Shown: positions 1-7,238, numbered from the stretch's first letter. The stretch: DNA of 14,189 bases from Polaromonas sp. (GCA_026786065.1 JAJAYS010000396.1:1-14189); one strand, 5' to 3'. Translations and numbers: made by a program. Notes: generated by a model from the sequence alone, not told the origin.

Positions 1-468
1 ATCGACATCGGCATCGGCGAGAAAGACCGCAAGGCGATTGCCGACGGCCTGAGCCGCTTGCTGGCCGACACCTACACGCTCTACCTCACCACCCACAATT
101 TCCACTGGAACGTCACCGGCCCGATGTTCAACACCCTGCACCAGATGTTCATGCTGCAGTACACGGAGTTGTGGGCCGCCGTCGATCCGGTGGCCGAGCG
201 CATCCGCTCGCTAGGCCATCCGGCGCCGGGCTCTTACGCGCAGTTCGGCAAGCTGGCCTCGGTTCCGGATGCTCCGGCGAGCCCACCCAAGGCGCTGGAG
301 ATGGTGCGCATTCTGGTGCAGGGCCATGAAGCGGTGGCACGCACCGCGCGCAGCCTGTTCCCGCTGGCCGATGCGGCCCGCGACGAGCCCACTGCCGACC
401 TGCTGACCCAGCGCCTGACGGTGCATGAACAGGCGGCGTGGATGCTGCGGTCCCTGCTTGAAGAATAA
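1..468 (+). CDS. dps: Dps/ferritin-like DNA-protection protein, 5' end missing
   Basis: Iron-storing, DNA-protecting mini-ferritin of the Dps family, which oxidises Fe(II) with peroxide inside a dodecameric shell in the cytoplasm. The frame is open from base 1, so the true start lies upstream; the TTG at 58 is internal. The 155 visible residues contain the family signature [10 protein letters not shown], then LHQMF and [11 protein letters not shown]. Counting from base 1, ferroxidase ligands fit H35, H47, D62 and E66, with the same spacing as H51/H63/D78/E82 of E. coli Dps (family knowledge). Position 51, where E. coli has D67, is Met here. Dps proteins are usually about 155-170 residues, so probably only some 10-15 N-terminal residues are missing. 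The gene ends with TAA 42 nt before ubiA. I see no terminator between them, so read-through is possible. The family call is secure. Confidence 0.93.
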   Translation: MDIGIGEKDRKAIADGLSRLLADTYTLYLTTHNFHWNVTGPMFNTLHQMFMLQYTELWAAVDPVAERIRSLGHPAPGSYAQFGKLASVPDAPASPPKALEMVRILVQGHEAVARTARSLFPLADAARDEPTADLLTQRLTVHEQAAWMLRSLLEE

Positions 469-510
469 ATTGCCCGGTTCAGCGCCGTCCGGCGCCCCGG
501 TCAAACCGCC

Positions 511-1395
511 ATGCTGAGCCGCCCTGGCGGCGGGCCGTGGGCCGGCAAGCTGGCGTTGTACCTGCAGCTGATCCGCTGGAGTCGCCCGGCCGGCTGGCTG
601 CTGCTGCTGTGGCCGACGCTGTCGGCGCTGTGGATCGCTGCGGCCGGCTTTCCCGGCTGGCACCTGCTGACGGTGTTCACCCTCGGCACCTTCCTGATGC
701 GCAGCGCCGGCTGCTGCGTCAACGACGTGGCCGACCGCGACTTCGACCGCCACGTCAAGCGCACCGCCGGGCGCCCGGTCACCAGCGGCAAGCTGACCGC
801 CAAAGAGGCGCTGGTGCTGGGCGCGCTGCTGGCGCTGGCGGCGTTCGGGCTGGTGCTGACGACCAACGCGGCAACCATCGCCTGGTCCTTCGCGGCGCTG
901 GCGATCACGCTGGCCTATCCCTATGCCAAGCGTTTCGTGTCGATGCCGCAGGCGGTGCTGGGCGTCGCGTTCAGCTTCGGCATTCCGATGGCGTTTTCGG
1001 CGGTGCAAGCCGAGGTGCCGCCGCTGGCCTGGCTGCTGCTGCTGGGCAATCTGTTTTGGGTCATTGCCTACGACACCGAATACGCGATGGTCGATCGGGA
1101 CGACGACCTGCGCATCGGCATCAAGACATCGGCCATCACGCTGGGCCGTTTCGATGTCGCAGCGATTCTGCTCAGCTATGCGATTTATTTAACAATCTGG
1201 GCTGTAGCCCTTTATGAACGGGCGCAAGCAGCTCCGATTTTGATAGCGACTGCCGCCGCCGCCGGACAGGCGCTGTGGCACGGCTGGCTGATCCGCAAGC
1301 GCCAGCGTGACGATTGCTTCAAGGCCTTCCGGCTGAACCACTGGCTGGGCTTCACGGTCTTCGTCGGCGTGGTGCTGGCTTACCGACCGGCATGA
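511..1395 (+). CDS. ubiA: 4-hydroxybenzoate polyprenyltransferase UbiA
   Basis: Integral inner-membrane prenyltransferase that attaches the polyprenyl tail to 4-hydroxybenzoate in ubiquinone biosynthesis. The 294-residue protein is of normal family length. It has the first Asp-rich motif NDVADRDFD (residues 71-79), followed by [10 protein letters not shown], and the second motif [12 protein letters not shown] (188-199), the Mg-diphosphate binding signatures. About eight hydrophobic helices fill the rest, including the typical [19 protein letters not shown] near the N-terminus. The ATG at 511 has no clear Shine-Dalgarno, but homology begins soon after it (YLQLIRW at residue 17). Oddity: residues about 230-246, in the loop and helix after the second motif, are encoded by a copy of a dispersed repeat (1199-1248), visibly more AT-rich than its surroundings. 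The frame stays open, so the protein is probably functional. Confidence 0.96.
   Translation: MLSRPGGGPWAGKLALYLQLIRWSRPAGWLLLLWPTLSALWIAAAGFPGWHLLTVFTLGTFLMRSAGCCVNDVADRDFDRHVKRTAGRPVTSGKLTAKEALVLGALLALAAFGLVLTTNAATIAWSFAALAITLAYPYAKRFVSMPQAVLGVAFSFGIPMAFSAVQAEVPPLAWLLLLGNLFWVIAYDTEYAMVDRDDDLRIGIKTSAITLGRFDVAAILLSYAIYLTIWAVALYERAQAAPILIATAAAAGQALWHGWLIRKRQRDDCFKAFRLNHWLGFTVFVGVVLAYRPA
1199..1248 (+). repeat. Dispersed 50-bp repeat, copy A (inside ubiA)
   Basis: This stretch aligns without gaps to 9066-9115, with 35 of 50 positions identical by my count. Shared blocks are GGGCT at the start, CCTTT, ACGGGCG, CAGCT and ATAGCG at the end. Both copies are in the same orientation. It lies within the ubiA frame, whose local base composition drops here. 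I recall similar sequences (GGGC..AGCCC, then GCGC.AGCAGCT, then TTGATAGC) scattered in Comamonadaceae genomes, but that is memory and not a search result. Confidence 0.7.
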
Positions 1396-1420
1396 CGTGG
1401 CAGCGCGCCGCGCAGCCATC

Positions 1421-1439
1421 AGGGCGCACGCTGCGCCCT
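1421..1439. promoter_or_regulatory. Perfect inverted repeat next to the CoA-transferase promoter
   Basis: The arms AGGGCGCA and TGCGCCCT are exact complements separated by CGC. The repeat ends 2 nt before the -10-like TAAAAT at 1442. It has no T-run on the plus strand, so it is a poor intrinsic terminator for ubiA. Its place in the presumed -35/-10 spacer fits an operator, but nothing identifies a binding protein. Confidence 0.4.
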
Positions 1440-1441
1440 CC

Positions 1442-1447
1442 TAAAAT
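1442..1447 (+). promoter_or_regulatory. -10-like box of the CoA-transferase gene
   Basis: TAAAAT ends 6 nt before the ATG at 1454, so transcription would start at or very near the start codon. No Shine-Dalgarno is visible between ubiA and the ATG, which fits a leaderless mRNA. No good -35 hexamer is visible 17 nt upstream. The same arrangement occurs before the LysR gene and argS. Confidence 0.45.
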
Positions 1448-1453
1448 TGCCGC

Positions 1454-2698
1454 ATGCCGTCTGCCACGATTCCGCCTGCAGCCTCCGACCGCAGGGCCGC
1501 TGCGCCGCTCACCGCGCCCCAGCCCCTAGCGGGCCTGCGCGTCGTCGAGTTCACCCACATGGTGATGGGCCCGACCTGCGGCATGGTGCTGGCCGACATG
1601 GGGGCCGAGGTCATCAAGGTCGAGCCGATCGACGGCGACCGCACGCGCCACCTGCTCGGTTCCGGGGCTGGTTTCTTTCCGATGTTCAACCGCAACAAGA
1701 AAAGCATTGCGCTCGACCTGCACAAGGCCGAAGGCGCAGCGGTGGCGCGCCGGCTGGCCGGCTCGGCCGACGTGGTGCTGGAGAACTTCAAGCCGGGCAC
1801 GATGCACAAGTACGGGCGCGACTACGCCGCGCTGTCTTCGCACAACGAAAGGCTGATCTACGTCAGCCACAAAGGCTTTCTGCCCGGCCCCTACGAGCAC
1901 CGCGTCGCGCTGGACGAGGTGGTGCAGATGATGGGCGGCCTGGCCTACATGACCGGCCGGCCGGGCGACCCGCTGCGCGCCGGCAGCAGCGTCAACGACA
2001 TCATGGGGGGCATGTTCGGTGCCATCGGCGCGCTCGGCGCGCTGATCCAGCGCGGCATCACCGGCAAGGGCCAGGAGGTGCAAAGCGCGCTGTACGAGAA
2101 CAATGTTTTTCTGGTCGGCCAGCACATGCTGCAGTACGCCATCACCGGCCAGCCGGCCGCGCCCATGCCCGAGCGCATTTCAGCCTGGGCGGTGTACGAC
2201 GTGTTCACCGTCCGGGATGGCGAGCAGATTTTTCTGGCCGCCGTCAGCGATGCGCAGTGGGCCACGTTTTGTCAAGCGCTGGGGTTTGCCGATTTGCTTG
2301 GCGACCGGCGCTATGCCAGCAACAACCTGCGCGTCGTCGCACGCCCCGAGTTGCTGCCGGTGCTGCGCGAGCGGCTGGCGCAGCACGGCGCCGCCGAGCT
2401 GGCGGCGCTGTTTGAAAAAGTCGGCCTGCCGTTCGCGCCGATCCGCCGGCCCGAAGAGCTCTATGACGACGAGCACCTGCTGGCTACCGGCGGGCTGGCC
2501 GACATCACGCTGCCCGACGGCGCCCGGGCCGGGCAGACCGCGCAGACCACGCTGTTTCCGTTCACGATGGACGGCCAGCGGCTGGGCGTGCGGCTGCAGC
2601 CCCCGCGCCGGGGCGAGCACACCACCGAATTGTTGGCCGTGCTCGGCTACAGCGCCGGGCAAATCGACGAGTTGAAGAAGCAGGCCGCCGTCGCCTGA
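1454..2698 (+). CDS. CaiB/BaiF-family (class III) CoA-transferase
   Basis: Predicted cytoplasmic acyl-CoA:carboxylate CoA-transferase. The 414-residue protein matches the usual family length of about 380-430. After a poorly conserved, Ala/Pro-rich leader of about 22 residues comes the canonical start PLAGLRVVEFTH, then GAEVIKVEPIDGDRTR (residues 50-65), NKKSIALDL (81-89) and VVLENFKPGTM (108-117). YMTGRPGDP (165-173) precedes GSSVNDIMGG, in which D182 is the best candidate for the catalytic Asp that forms the acyl-anhydride and glutamyl/aspartyl-CoA intermediates (family knowledge). GKGQEV and LYENNVF follow. The C-terminal domain keeps LPFAPIRRPEEL and the usual PRRGEHTTELLAVLGYS end. The substrate cannot be read from sequence, and the neighbours (ubiA, a methyltransferase) do not suggest one. 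It starts 58 nt after ubiA with its own promoter-like box. An internal start near residue 22 is possible. Confidence 0.93.
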   Translation: MPSATIPPAASDRRAAAPLTAPQPLAGLRVVEFTHMVMGPTCGMVLADMGAEVIKVEPIDGDRTRHLLGSGAGFFPMFNRNKKSIALDLHKAEGAAVARRLAGSADVVLENFKPGTMHKYGRDYAALSSHNERLIYVSHKGFLPGPYEHRVALDEVVQMMGGLAYMTGRPGDPLRAGSSVNDIMGGMFGAIGALGALIQRGITGKGQEVQSALYENNVFLVGQHMLQYAITGQPAAPMPERISAWAVYDVFTVRDGEQIFLAAVSDAQWATFCQALGFADLLGDRRYASNNLRVVARPELLPVLRERLAQHGAAELAALFEKVGLPFAPIRRPEELYDDEHLLATGGLADITLPDGARAGQTAQTTLFPFTMDGQRLGVRLQPPRRGEHTTELLAVLGYSAGQIDELKKQAAVA

Positions 2699-2737
2699 TC
2701 ACTGCACCCCGGCCGCGAAGCGACCTGATCATTCTGG

Positions 2738-2757
2738 CGACCCGCAAGCTCGGGTCG
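2738..2757. terminator. Hairpin between convergent genes
   Basis: The arms CGACCCG and CGGGTCG are perfect complements around a 6-nt loop in the 101-nt gap between the convergent CoA-transferase and methyltransferase genes. No T-run follows on either strand, so it is at best a weak bidirectional terminator. Confidence 0.3.
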
Positions 2758-2799
2758 ACCGGCCTGGGTCGGCCCGCCGGCGCCCTGGCCGCCGAATCT

Positions 2800-3627
2800 T
2801 CAGCCCGGATGGCTGGAAGCCAGCGGGTCCTGGGCGGCTTCAGGACGCGTTGTTTTCAGCGCTGAAGTCGCGGCCGCGTCCGGCGTACCCGGCGCGCCGC
2901 TGCGGCGCCAGGGCAGCAGCATCCCCACCTGCCGGCGGTAGTCACGGTAGCGGTCGCCGAACTGCGCGATCAGGTCGCGTTCCTCAAACCAGATGCCGAT
3001 AAAGATATAGGCGCTGGTGCCGACCGCAAACAGCAGATGGCCGGCAGTCATCAGCGGGGTGGCCCAGAAAGCCAGCAGGAAACCGAGGTAGATTGGATGC
3101 CGCACATAGCGGTACAGCGACGGTGTCCGGAACACCGGTGCCGGTGGCTGGCGACCCAGCAGCGGCGCAAACACCTGGCGCAGGCCAAACAGTTCGAAGT
3201 GGTTGATTAAAAACGTGCTGACCAGCAACGTCAGCCAGCCGGCCCAGAACACGGCGTGGATCAGCCATAACCCCGCGCGACTGTCGACCGACCAGATCTC
3301 CGGGCCTGCCAGGGGCCGCCACTGCCAGAGCAGTAGCGCCAGCGCCAGTGTGGCTGCCAGCACGAAGGTACTGCGTTCGACTCGCTCCGGCACGATTCGG
3401 GTCCACCAGCGCTTGAATGCGGGTCGTGCCATCACGCTGTGCTGCACGGCGAACAGGCCGAGCAGCAGCAGGTTGACGATCAGTGTTTCGGCCAGCGGCG
3501 ACGCCGGGCCGCTGTCAATCGTCTTCGGCACCGCCAGATTGCCGACGAAGCCGATCGCATAGAGAAAAGTCGCGAGGAAAAAAACGTAGGCGACCAGGCC
3601 GTATAGAACCGACAGCAATCCAGTCAT
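2800..3627 (-). CDS. mddA: MddA-like methanethiol S-methyltransferase (NnrU/ICMT superfamily)
   Basis: Predicted inner-membrane SAM-dependent methyltransferase; characterised MddA enzymes methylate methanethiol to dimethyl sulfide. The 275-residue protein has about five or six hydrophobic segments (residues 6-30, 48-64, 87-102, 118-142, 178-212). It shows the family pattern [12 protein letters not shown] (58-69), [10 protein letters not shown] (71-80), ERSTFVL and LLWQWRPL (99-106). The SAM-binding part typical of isoprenylcysteine-methyltransferase-like proteins follows: [13 protein letters not shown] (171-183) and [22 protein letters not shown] (213-234). A short Ala/Pro-rich tail after about residue 243 looks variable. 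The start is supported by AAGGAG 7 nt upstream of the ATG. A possible tiny ORF ends 32 nt upstream on the same strand. NnrU-like proteins of unknown substrate are the alternative; the N-terminal pattern favours MddA. Confidence 0.82.
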   Translation of the reverse strand: MTGLLSVLYGLVAYVFFLATFLYAIGFVGNLAVPKTIDSGPASPLAETLIVNLLLLGLFAVQHSVMARPAFKRWWTRIVPERVERSTFVLAATLALALLLWQWRPLAGPEIWSVDSRAGLWLIHAVFWAGWLTLLVSTFLINHFELFGLRQVFAPLLGRQPPAPVFRTPSLYRYVRHPIYLGFLLAFWATPLMTAGHLLFAVGTSAYIFIGIWFEERDLIAQFGDRYRDYRRQVGMLLPWRRSGAPGTPDAAATSALKTTRPEAAQDPLASSHPG

Positions 3628-3659
3628 GGCGAGCTCCTTGTATTTGAGGGGTCAGGTTT

Positions 3660-3830
3660 TCAGTAATGCGGCACCACGCGGCGCGGATCCTGCGCGCGGC
3701 GGCACGCGGCATCCCAACTGCGCGCCAGCCACCGCAGCAGGCGATGCTGACCGGCAGGCCGGCTGACAGGGCGCCGCACGATGCGTGGCGCCACGCGGAT
3801 ATCGTCAAACAGGCTGGTTGCTGCGGTCAT
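3660..3830 (-). CDS. Possible small protein upstream of mddA
   Basis: An Arg-rich 56-residue ORF starts MTAATSLFDDIRVAP and ends DPRRVVPHY, with TGA 32 nt before the mddA start. GAGG lies 6 nt before this ATG on the minus strand. A longer version could start at 3866 but has no clear ribosome site. I do not recognise a family; the Trp/Arg-rich middle (LLRWLARSWDAACRRAQ) resembles small basic helical proteins in general. It could be a leader peptide or small co-transcribed protein of mddA, or a chance ORF in GC-rich DNA. The region from 3831 to 3985 holds no other gene I can support. Confidence 0.35.
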   Translation of the reverse strand: MTAATSLFDDIRVAPRIVRRPVSRPAGQHRLLRWLARSWDAACRRAQDPRRVVPHY

Positions 3831-3935
3831 GATGTGCCTCGTGAACGTGGTTGCAGGGACCTTCATTCAATCGCAGCCTGGCCTGCAGCGAAGGAGACGA
3901 ATGTCCCGGAGCGGGGCCGCGACGGGCTCGAAAGC

Positions 3936-3951
3936 CGGGACGCCTGTCCCG
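3936..3951 (-). terminator. Weak hairpin after the LuxR-type gene
   Basis: The 6-bp arms CGGGAC and GTCCCG with loop GCCT lie 35 nt beyond the minus-strand stop at 3986. On the minus strand it is followed by GCTTTCG rather than a T-run, so termination here is only a guess. Confidence 0.25.
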
Positions 3952-3985
3952 ACTAGCCTCAAAAAGGAAGGGTGGCCTGCGTGCG

Positions 3986-5074
3986 CTAGCGCGGCAGCGG
4001 TTTGGTTCCGAAGCCCGCTTCGCGCGCGTGCACGATGGCCTGCGCGCGGGTGCCAACCTCCAGCTTGTCGAACACCGCGGAGACCTTGTTGCGCACGGTT
4101 TTTTCCGACACGTTCAGGTGCGCGGCAATCTGCAGGTTGTCCAGCCCATGCGCAAGCAGTTCCAGCAATTCGCGCTCACGTGGCGTCAGGCCCGGAAAGG
4201 CGTTTGGACCCGGCAGTGACGGATCGTGTGCACTCAAGAATGCGTGAATCTCGTCGAACCCGTCGCGGAAGGCCGGTTCATGAGCGAGCAGCACATGGTT
4301 GCGGCTATCCAGCGGCACAAAACGGGCGCCGGGAATCAGGGCCGCAACCCGCCGGCCTTCCTCGAACGGCACGCGCGCGTCGCCGCGCGCATGCAGAACC
4401 AGCGTCGGGCAGGCGACCTGCGCCGCCAGGTCGCTGACGTCAAGTTGCCCGAAGGCCGCAATCGTGCGGGCTGCATGCTCGGGGCTGGTTGTCAGCCGCT
4501 CGAGTTCATTGAACCAGCGCATCTGCTCCGGCGTGCCTTCCGGAATGAACAGCGAGGTAAACAGTTGCCGGAACGCCGGGTTGTCGCGGCCCCAGCCGAC
4601 CTCGATCAGATCGAGAAGCAGGCGGGCTTCTCTGACCTGTTCGGGCGTGGGGTTGCGGCGCATCAGGCCGCGGGCGTAGCCGCCGATGATGACCATGCAC
4701 GACACGCGATCCGGATGGCGTGCCGCATAGGCGATGGATACGGCACAACCTTGGGAACAGCCGAACAGTGCAAAGCGTTTGAACCCCGAGGCGTCGACGA
4801 CCGCTTCCAGATCCGCGAGCCAGGCTTCCAGCGAAAGGGCTAGCGGCGCCCGGTCCGACAGACCGCAGCCGCGTCCGTCGTAGCGCAGCAGCAATCGGTC
4901 GCGGCTCAGTTCCTGCAGCCACGGTTGCCAGACCGGGCTGTGCAGATCGACCTCCAGATGGGTCAGAAAATGTGCTGCCCGTATCAGCACCGGGCCCTTG
5001 CCCGTGGTGGCATAGGCAATGCGCAGCGCGTCGCGCGAGGTGCAGAAGCGAATCGTCTGGCTCAGGGAGGACAT
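3986..5074 (-). CDS. Alpha/beta-hydrolase fused to LuxR-type HTH regulator
   Basis: Predicted transcription regulator with an enzyme-like sensor half. Residues about 10-280 form an alpha/beta-hydrolase domain with nucleophile elbow GCSQG (S107), probable acid D232 in LHARGDARVPF and probable base H260 in SRNHVLL, so a full catalytic triad seems present. Residues 295-350 are a LuxR/GerE helix-turn-helix: LTPRERELLELLAHG, then LQIAAHLNVSEKTVRNKVS, then FDKLEVGTRAQAI. The open frame extends upstream to 5299, but homology begins at QTIRFCTSRDALRIAYA, so I chose the ATG at 5074 (362 residues). Its ribosome site is weak (GGTCGGG). It is divergent from hppD across 267 nt, so it could control hppD or itself; that is inference. 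Whether the hydrolase half cleaves or only binds a ligand cannot be told. Confidence 0.85.
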   Translation of the reverse strand: MSSLSQTIRFCTSRDALRIAYATTGKGPVLIRAAHFLTHLEVDLHSPVWQPWLQELSRDRLLLRYDGRGCGLSDRAPLALSLEAWLADLEAVVDASGFKRFALFGCSQGCAVSIAYAARHPDRVSCMVIIGGYARGLMRRNPTPEQVREARLLLDLIEVGWGRDNPAFRQLFTSLFIPEGTPEQMRWFNELERLTTSPEHAARTIAAFGQLDVSDLAAQVACPTLVLHARGDARVPFEEGRRVAALIPGARFVPLDSRNHVLLAHEPAFRDGFDEIHAFLSAHDPSLPGPNAFPGLTPRERELLELLAHGLDNLQIAAHLNVSEKTVRNKVSAVFDKLEVGTRAQAIVHAREAGFGTKPLPR

Positions 5075-5331
5075 GACCCGACCATCATATCGACGCAAGG
5101 CTATCCGGGCCGCCGCTTCCGGCGGGACGACAAGGTACGGTCGTAGGCTGCCGCTGGATGCGCGCTGGAGTCGCGGGCCGCCGTCGGCAGCCATCGGGCC
5201 GTGAAGGAAAAATGGTTCAAGACGCATGTCTGTGCGAGCTTTGATCTCAGGGCTGAAAATACAGAATGAAGCGAGCCAGGCAGCGAGCCGACATCGCATC
5301 GAGCCGGGTGCCTTCAGCGCCTTATTTGTTC

Positions 5332-5337
5332 AAGGAG
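5332..5337 (+). promoter_or_regulatory. Ribosome-binding site of hppD
   Basis: AAGGAG sits 4 nt before the ATG at 5342 and fixes this start. The rest of the 267-nt divergent region (5075-5341) contains TTGATC at 5241, a possible -35, but no convincing -10 at the right distance. Confidence 0.6.
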
Positions 5338-5341
5338 TGCC

Positions 5342-6430
5342 ATGCCCGATCTGTTCGACAACCCGATGGGCCTGATGGGCTTCGAATTCGTCGAGTTCGC
5401 CTCACCCGAACCCGGCCTGCTGGAGCCGGTGTTCGAGCGCATGGGCTTCACGCTGGTGGCCCGCCACCGTTCCAAAGACGTCGTGCTGTACCGCCAGGGC
5501 GAGATCAACTTCATCGTCAACCGCGAACCCAAAAGCGTTGCCGGTTACTTTGCCGCCGAGCACGGCCCGAGCGCCTGCGGCATGGCTTTTCGGGTGCGCG
5601 ATTCGCACCTGGCCTACCGGCGCGCGCTCGACCTCGGCGCGCAGCCGATCGAGATTCCGACCGGCCCGATGGAGCTGCACTTGCCTGCCATCAAGGGCAT
5701 AGGCGGTGCGCCTTTGTATCTGATCGACCGCTTCGAGGATGGCAAATCGATTTACGACATCGACTTCGTGTTTCTTGACGGGGTGGACCGGCATCCGCCC
5801 GGCCACGGCTTGAAGTTGATCGACCACCTGACGCACAACGTCTATCGCGGCCGCATGGCGTTCTGGGCCGGCTTTTATGAAAAGCTCTTCAACTTCCGCG
5901 AGATCCGCTTCTTCGACATCAAGGGCGAGTACACCGGCCTGACTTCCAAAGCGCTGACCGCGCCCGACGGCAAGATCCGCATTCCGCTGAATGAAGAATC
6001 ACGCCAGGGCGGCGGGCAGATCGAAGAGTATTTGATGAAGTTCAACGGCGAAGGCATCCAGCACATTGCGCTGATCTGCGACGACCTGCCCACAACCGTG
6101 GACCGGCTCGCGCTGGCCGGCGTGCCTTTGATGGCCGCGCCCGGCGAAAGCTACTACCAGATGCTCGACGGCCGCCTGCCAGGGCATGGCCAGCCGGTAG
6201 CCGAACTGCAAACCCGCGGTATTTTGATCGACGGCAGCACCGAAGGCGTGGGCCGGGGCGAAGCGCCGCGCCTGCTGCTGCAAATCTTCTCGCAGACGCA
6301 ACTCGGCCCGGTGTTCTTCGAGTTCATCCAGCGCAAGGGCGACGAGGGCTTTGGCGAAGGCAACTTCAAGGCGCTGTTCGAGTCGCTGGAACGCGACCAG
6401 ATCGCGCGCGGGGCGCTTCAAACCGGCTGA
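5342..6430 (+). CDS. hppD: 4-hydroxyphenylpyruvate dioxygenase
   Basis: Non-haem Fe(II) enzyme converting 4-hydroxyphenylpyruvate to homogentisate, the second step of tyrosine catabolism. The 362-residue protein matches bacterial HPPD length. It has the two-part vicinal-oxygen-chelate fold. The divergent N-terminal half starts [12 protein letters not shown] and includes the FIVN strand. The catalytic C-terminal half starts [15 protein letters not shown]. The three Fe ligands fit H162 (in IDHLTHNV), H241 (in GEGIQHIAL) and E327 (in [11 protein letters not shown]), close to H161/H240/E322 of the Pseudomonas enzyme. The signatures [28 protein letters not shown] and the C-terminal [17 protein letters not shown] are intact. 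It has a strong ribosome site. No homogentisate dioxygenase or other tyrosine-pathway gene adjoins it. The divergent hydrolase-LuxR gene is a candidate regulator. Confidence 0.97.
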   Translation: MPDLFDNPMGLMGFEFVEFASPEPGLLEPVFERMGFTLVARHRSKDVVLYRQGEINFIVNREPKSVAGYFAAEHGPSACGMAFRVRDSHLAYRRALDLGAQPIEIPTGPMELHLPAIKGIGGAPLYLIDRFEDGKSIYDIDFVFLDGVDRHPPGHGLKLIDHLTHNVYRGRMAFWAGFYEKLFNFREIRFFDIKGEYTGLTSKALTAPDGKIRIPLNEESRQGGGQIEEYLMKFNGEGIQHIALICDDLPTTVDRLALAGVPLMAAPGESYYQMLDGRLPGHGQPVAELQTRGILIDGSTEGVGRGEAPRLLLQIFSQTQLGPVFFEFIQRKGDEGFGEGNFKALFESLERDQIARGALQTG

Positions 6431-6455
6431 CCGCGTGTCGGCCTGAGTGGATTTA

Positions 6456-6471
6456 CCGGCCGGCCGGCCGG
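6456..6471. repeat. GGCC-rich perfect palindrome between convergent genes
   Basis: CCGGCCGGCCGGCCGG is a 16-bp perfect palindrome built of tandem CCGG/GGCC units, located between the hppD stop and the convergent DUF6494-like gene. It could form a short stem as a shared transcription end, but has no T-run. Confidence 0.4.
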
Positions 6472-6508
6472 GGAATGGCCAGCATCGAATCGGGCCTCAG
6501 CAGCGCAG

Positions 6509-6715
6509 CTACTGCAGGCTGATGTCGCCGTCGAAAGCGACCTTCAGCTTGAGCCCGGCGATCTCTAGCGTCATCGTCGCGGCAAGCGTCTCGGTGCCCG
6601 CCAGCTCGCCGCTGGCGATGGCGGCGGCAATCGCCTGCTCGATCTCCCGCTGCGAACTGACGCCGACGACTTTGAGGAATTTGCGAACGCTCTGATTGAG
6701 TGTGTCTTGGTCCAT
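6509..6715 (-). CDS. DUF6494-like small protein
   Basis: A 68-residue protein of unknown function. Its sequence MDQDTLNQSVRKFLKVVGV, then SQREIEQAIAAAIASGEL, then LAATMTLEIAGLKLKVAFDGDISLQ, matches what I know of the small DUF6494 family (an N-terminal helical part and a C-terminal beta hairpin with the pattern ..L.I.G..L....GDI.L). The ATG at 6715 is preceded by GGAG about 9 nt upstream. The frame stays open further upstream, but that part is unconserved-looking and crosses the low-GC intergenic stretch. It converges with hppD across 78 nt. No signal peptide or cysteine motif is seen, so it is probably a cytoplasmic soluble protein. Confidence 0.82.
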   Translation of the reverse strand: MDQDTLNQSVRKFLKVVGVSSQREIEQAIAAAIASGELAGTETLAATMTLEIAGLKLKVAFDGDISLQ

Positions 6716-7238
6716 GGGGCTTCTCCAGGGTGGCTGACCGGGTTGGGGCGGCTGCGGACGAGGCGGGGTGCACATGACCGCTTGGCGCGAGAGGAAGTAT
6801 GCACCTTTGGCAACCGCATCTGCATTGCCCCGCTGGTGCAAAGTGGTACTTAAAATCCCATTAAAACTAATGTCTTCACGTGTGGATTTTTTGCTGACAT
6901 ACCTTGCATTTGGCCGCCGCTGAACGAGCAATGCGCAGCACCTGAGTTTTATCGGTATGAGGGTGGAAACATTGCTTAAGGGACGCACTGCACAACCCCC
7001 TGCGGCCTGCGATCGGTCGCCGCAGGCTCGCCAGGCTTATGCAGAGGGTCCCAAGGGTGGCGTTGTCAAACACGTACTTTGGCAACCGGATTGCGGTGTT
7101 GCGCGTATCGCGCAGGCTCACGAAACTGAACTTCAACTCGGTAAAACTGAGGCGCCCGGAAGTTTGTCCGCAAATGTTATTTTTGCTGGCCAGGTAAGTC
7201 ACAAACGCAATTAACGCCCACATGCAAAGGACGCGGTC
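6716..7238. other. Gene-poor, lower-GC stretch between DUF6494-like gene and remnant
   Basis: These 523 nt hold no gene I can support. Base composition is visibly lower in GC than the flanks, notably at 6840-6960 and 7100-7220. It contains the short inverted-repeat element at 6980-7052 and an exact 12-nt direct repeat CTTTGGCAACCG at 6805-6816 and 7077-7088. A 115-codon minus-strand frame (6876-7223) crosses the element but has no family resemblance. Confidence 0.6.
6980..7052. mobile_element. MITE-like inverted-repeat element, short copy
   Basis: The left end GGGACGCACTGCACAACCC and the reverse complement of the right end, GGGACCCTCTGCATAAGCC, match at 15 of 19 positions. The left end is preceded by TTAA (6976-6979), but the right flank is AAGG, so no TTAA duplication remains. 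The left end also matches that of the element at 10151, sharing AACCCCCTGCGGC and most of the preceding 19 bases (3 mismatches and 1 indel in about 32). Inside is a perfect 8-bp stem CCTGCGGC/GCCGCAGG. There is no room for a transposase, so any movement would have needed one in trans. Confidence 0.6.

Noticed and set aside
211..1008. 265-codon minus-strand frame
   Set aside because: Antisense to dps and ubiA, with a low-complexity Arg/Gln-rich product; a shadow frame.
3781..4437. 218-codon plus-strand frame with an AAGGAG-like site before an internal ATG at 3901
   Set aside because: Most of it is antisense to the well-supported hydrolase-LuxR gene; its product is Arg/Ala/Pro-rich with no family resemblance, typical of a shadow frame in GC-rich DNA.
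5075..5299. Upstream extension of the hydrolase-LuxR protein by 75 residues
   Set aside because: The frame is open but the extra residues show no conservation pattern; homology begins just after the ATG at 5074.
5266..5341. ATG at 5266 as an upstream start or N-terminal extension of hppD
   Set aside because: It is in a different frame from hppD, and hppD has its own strong AAGGAG before 5342.
6876..7223. 115-codon minus-strand frame across the short inverted-repeat element
   Set aside because: Interesting because its middle is the element read through, but no family, no clear ribosome site and odd composition; more likely non-coding.
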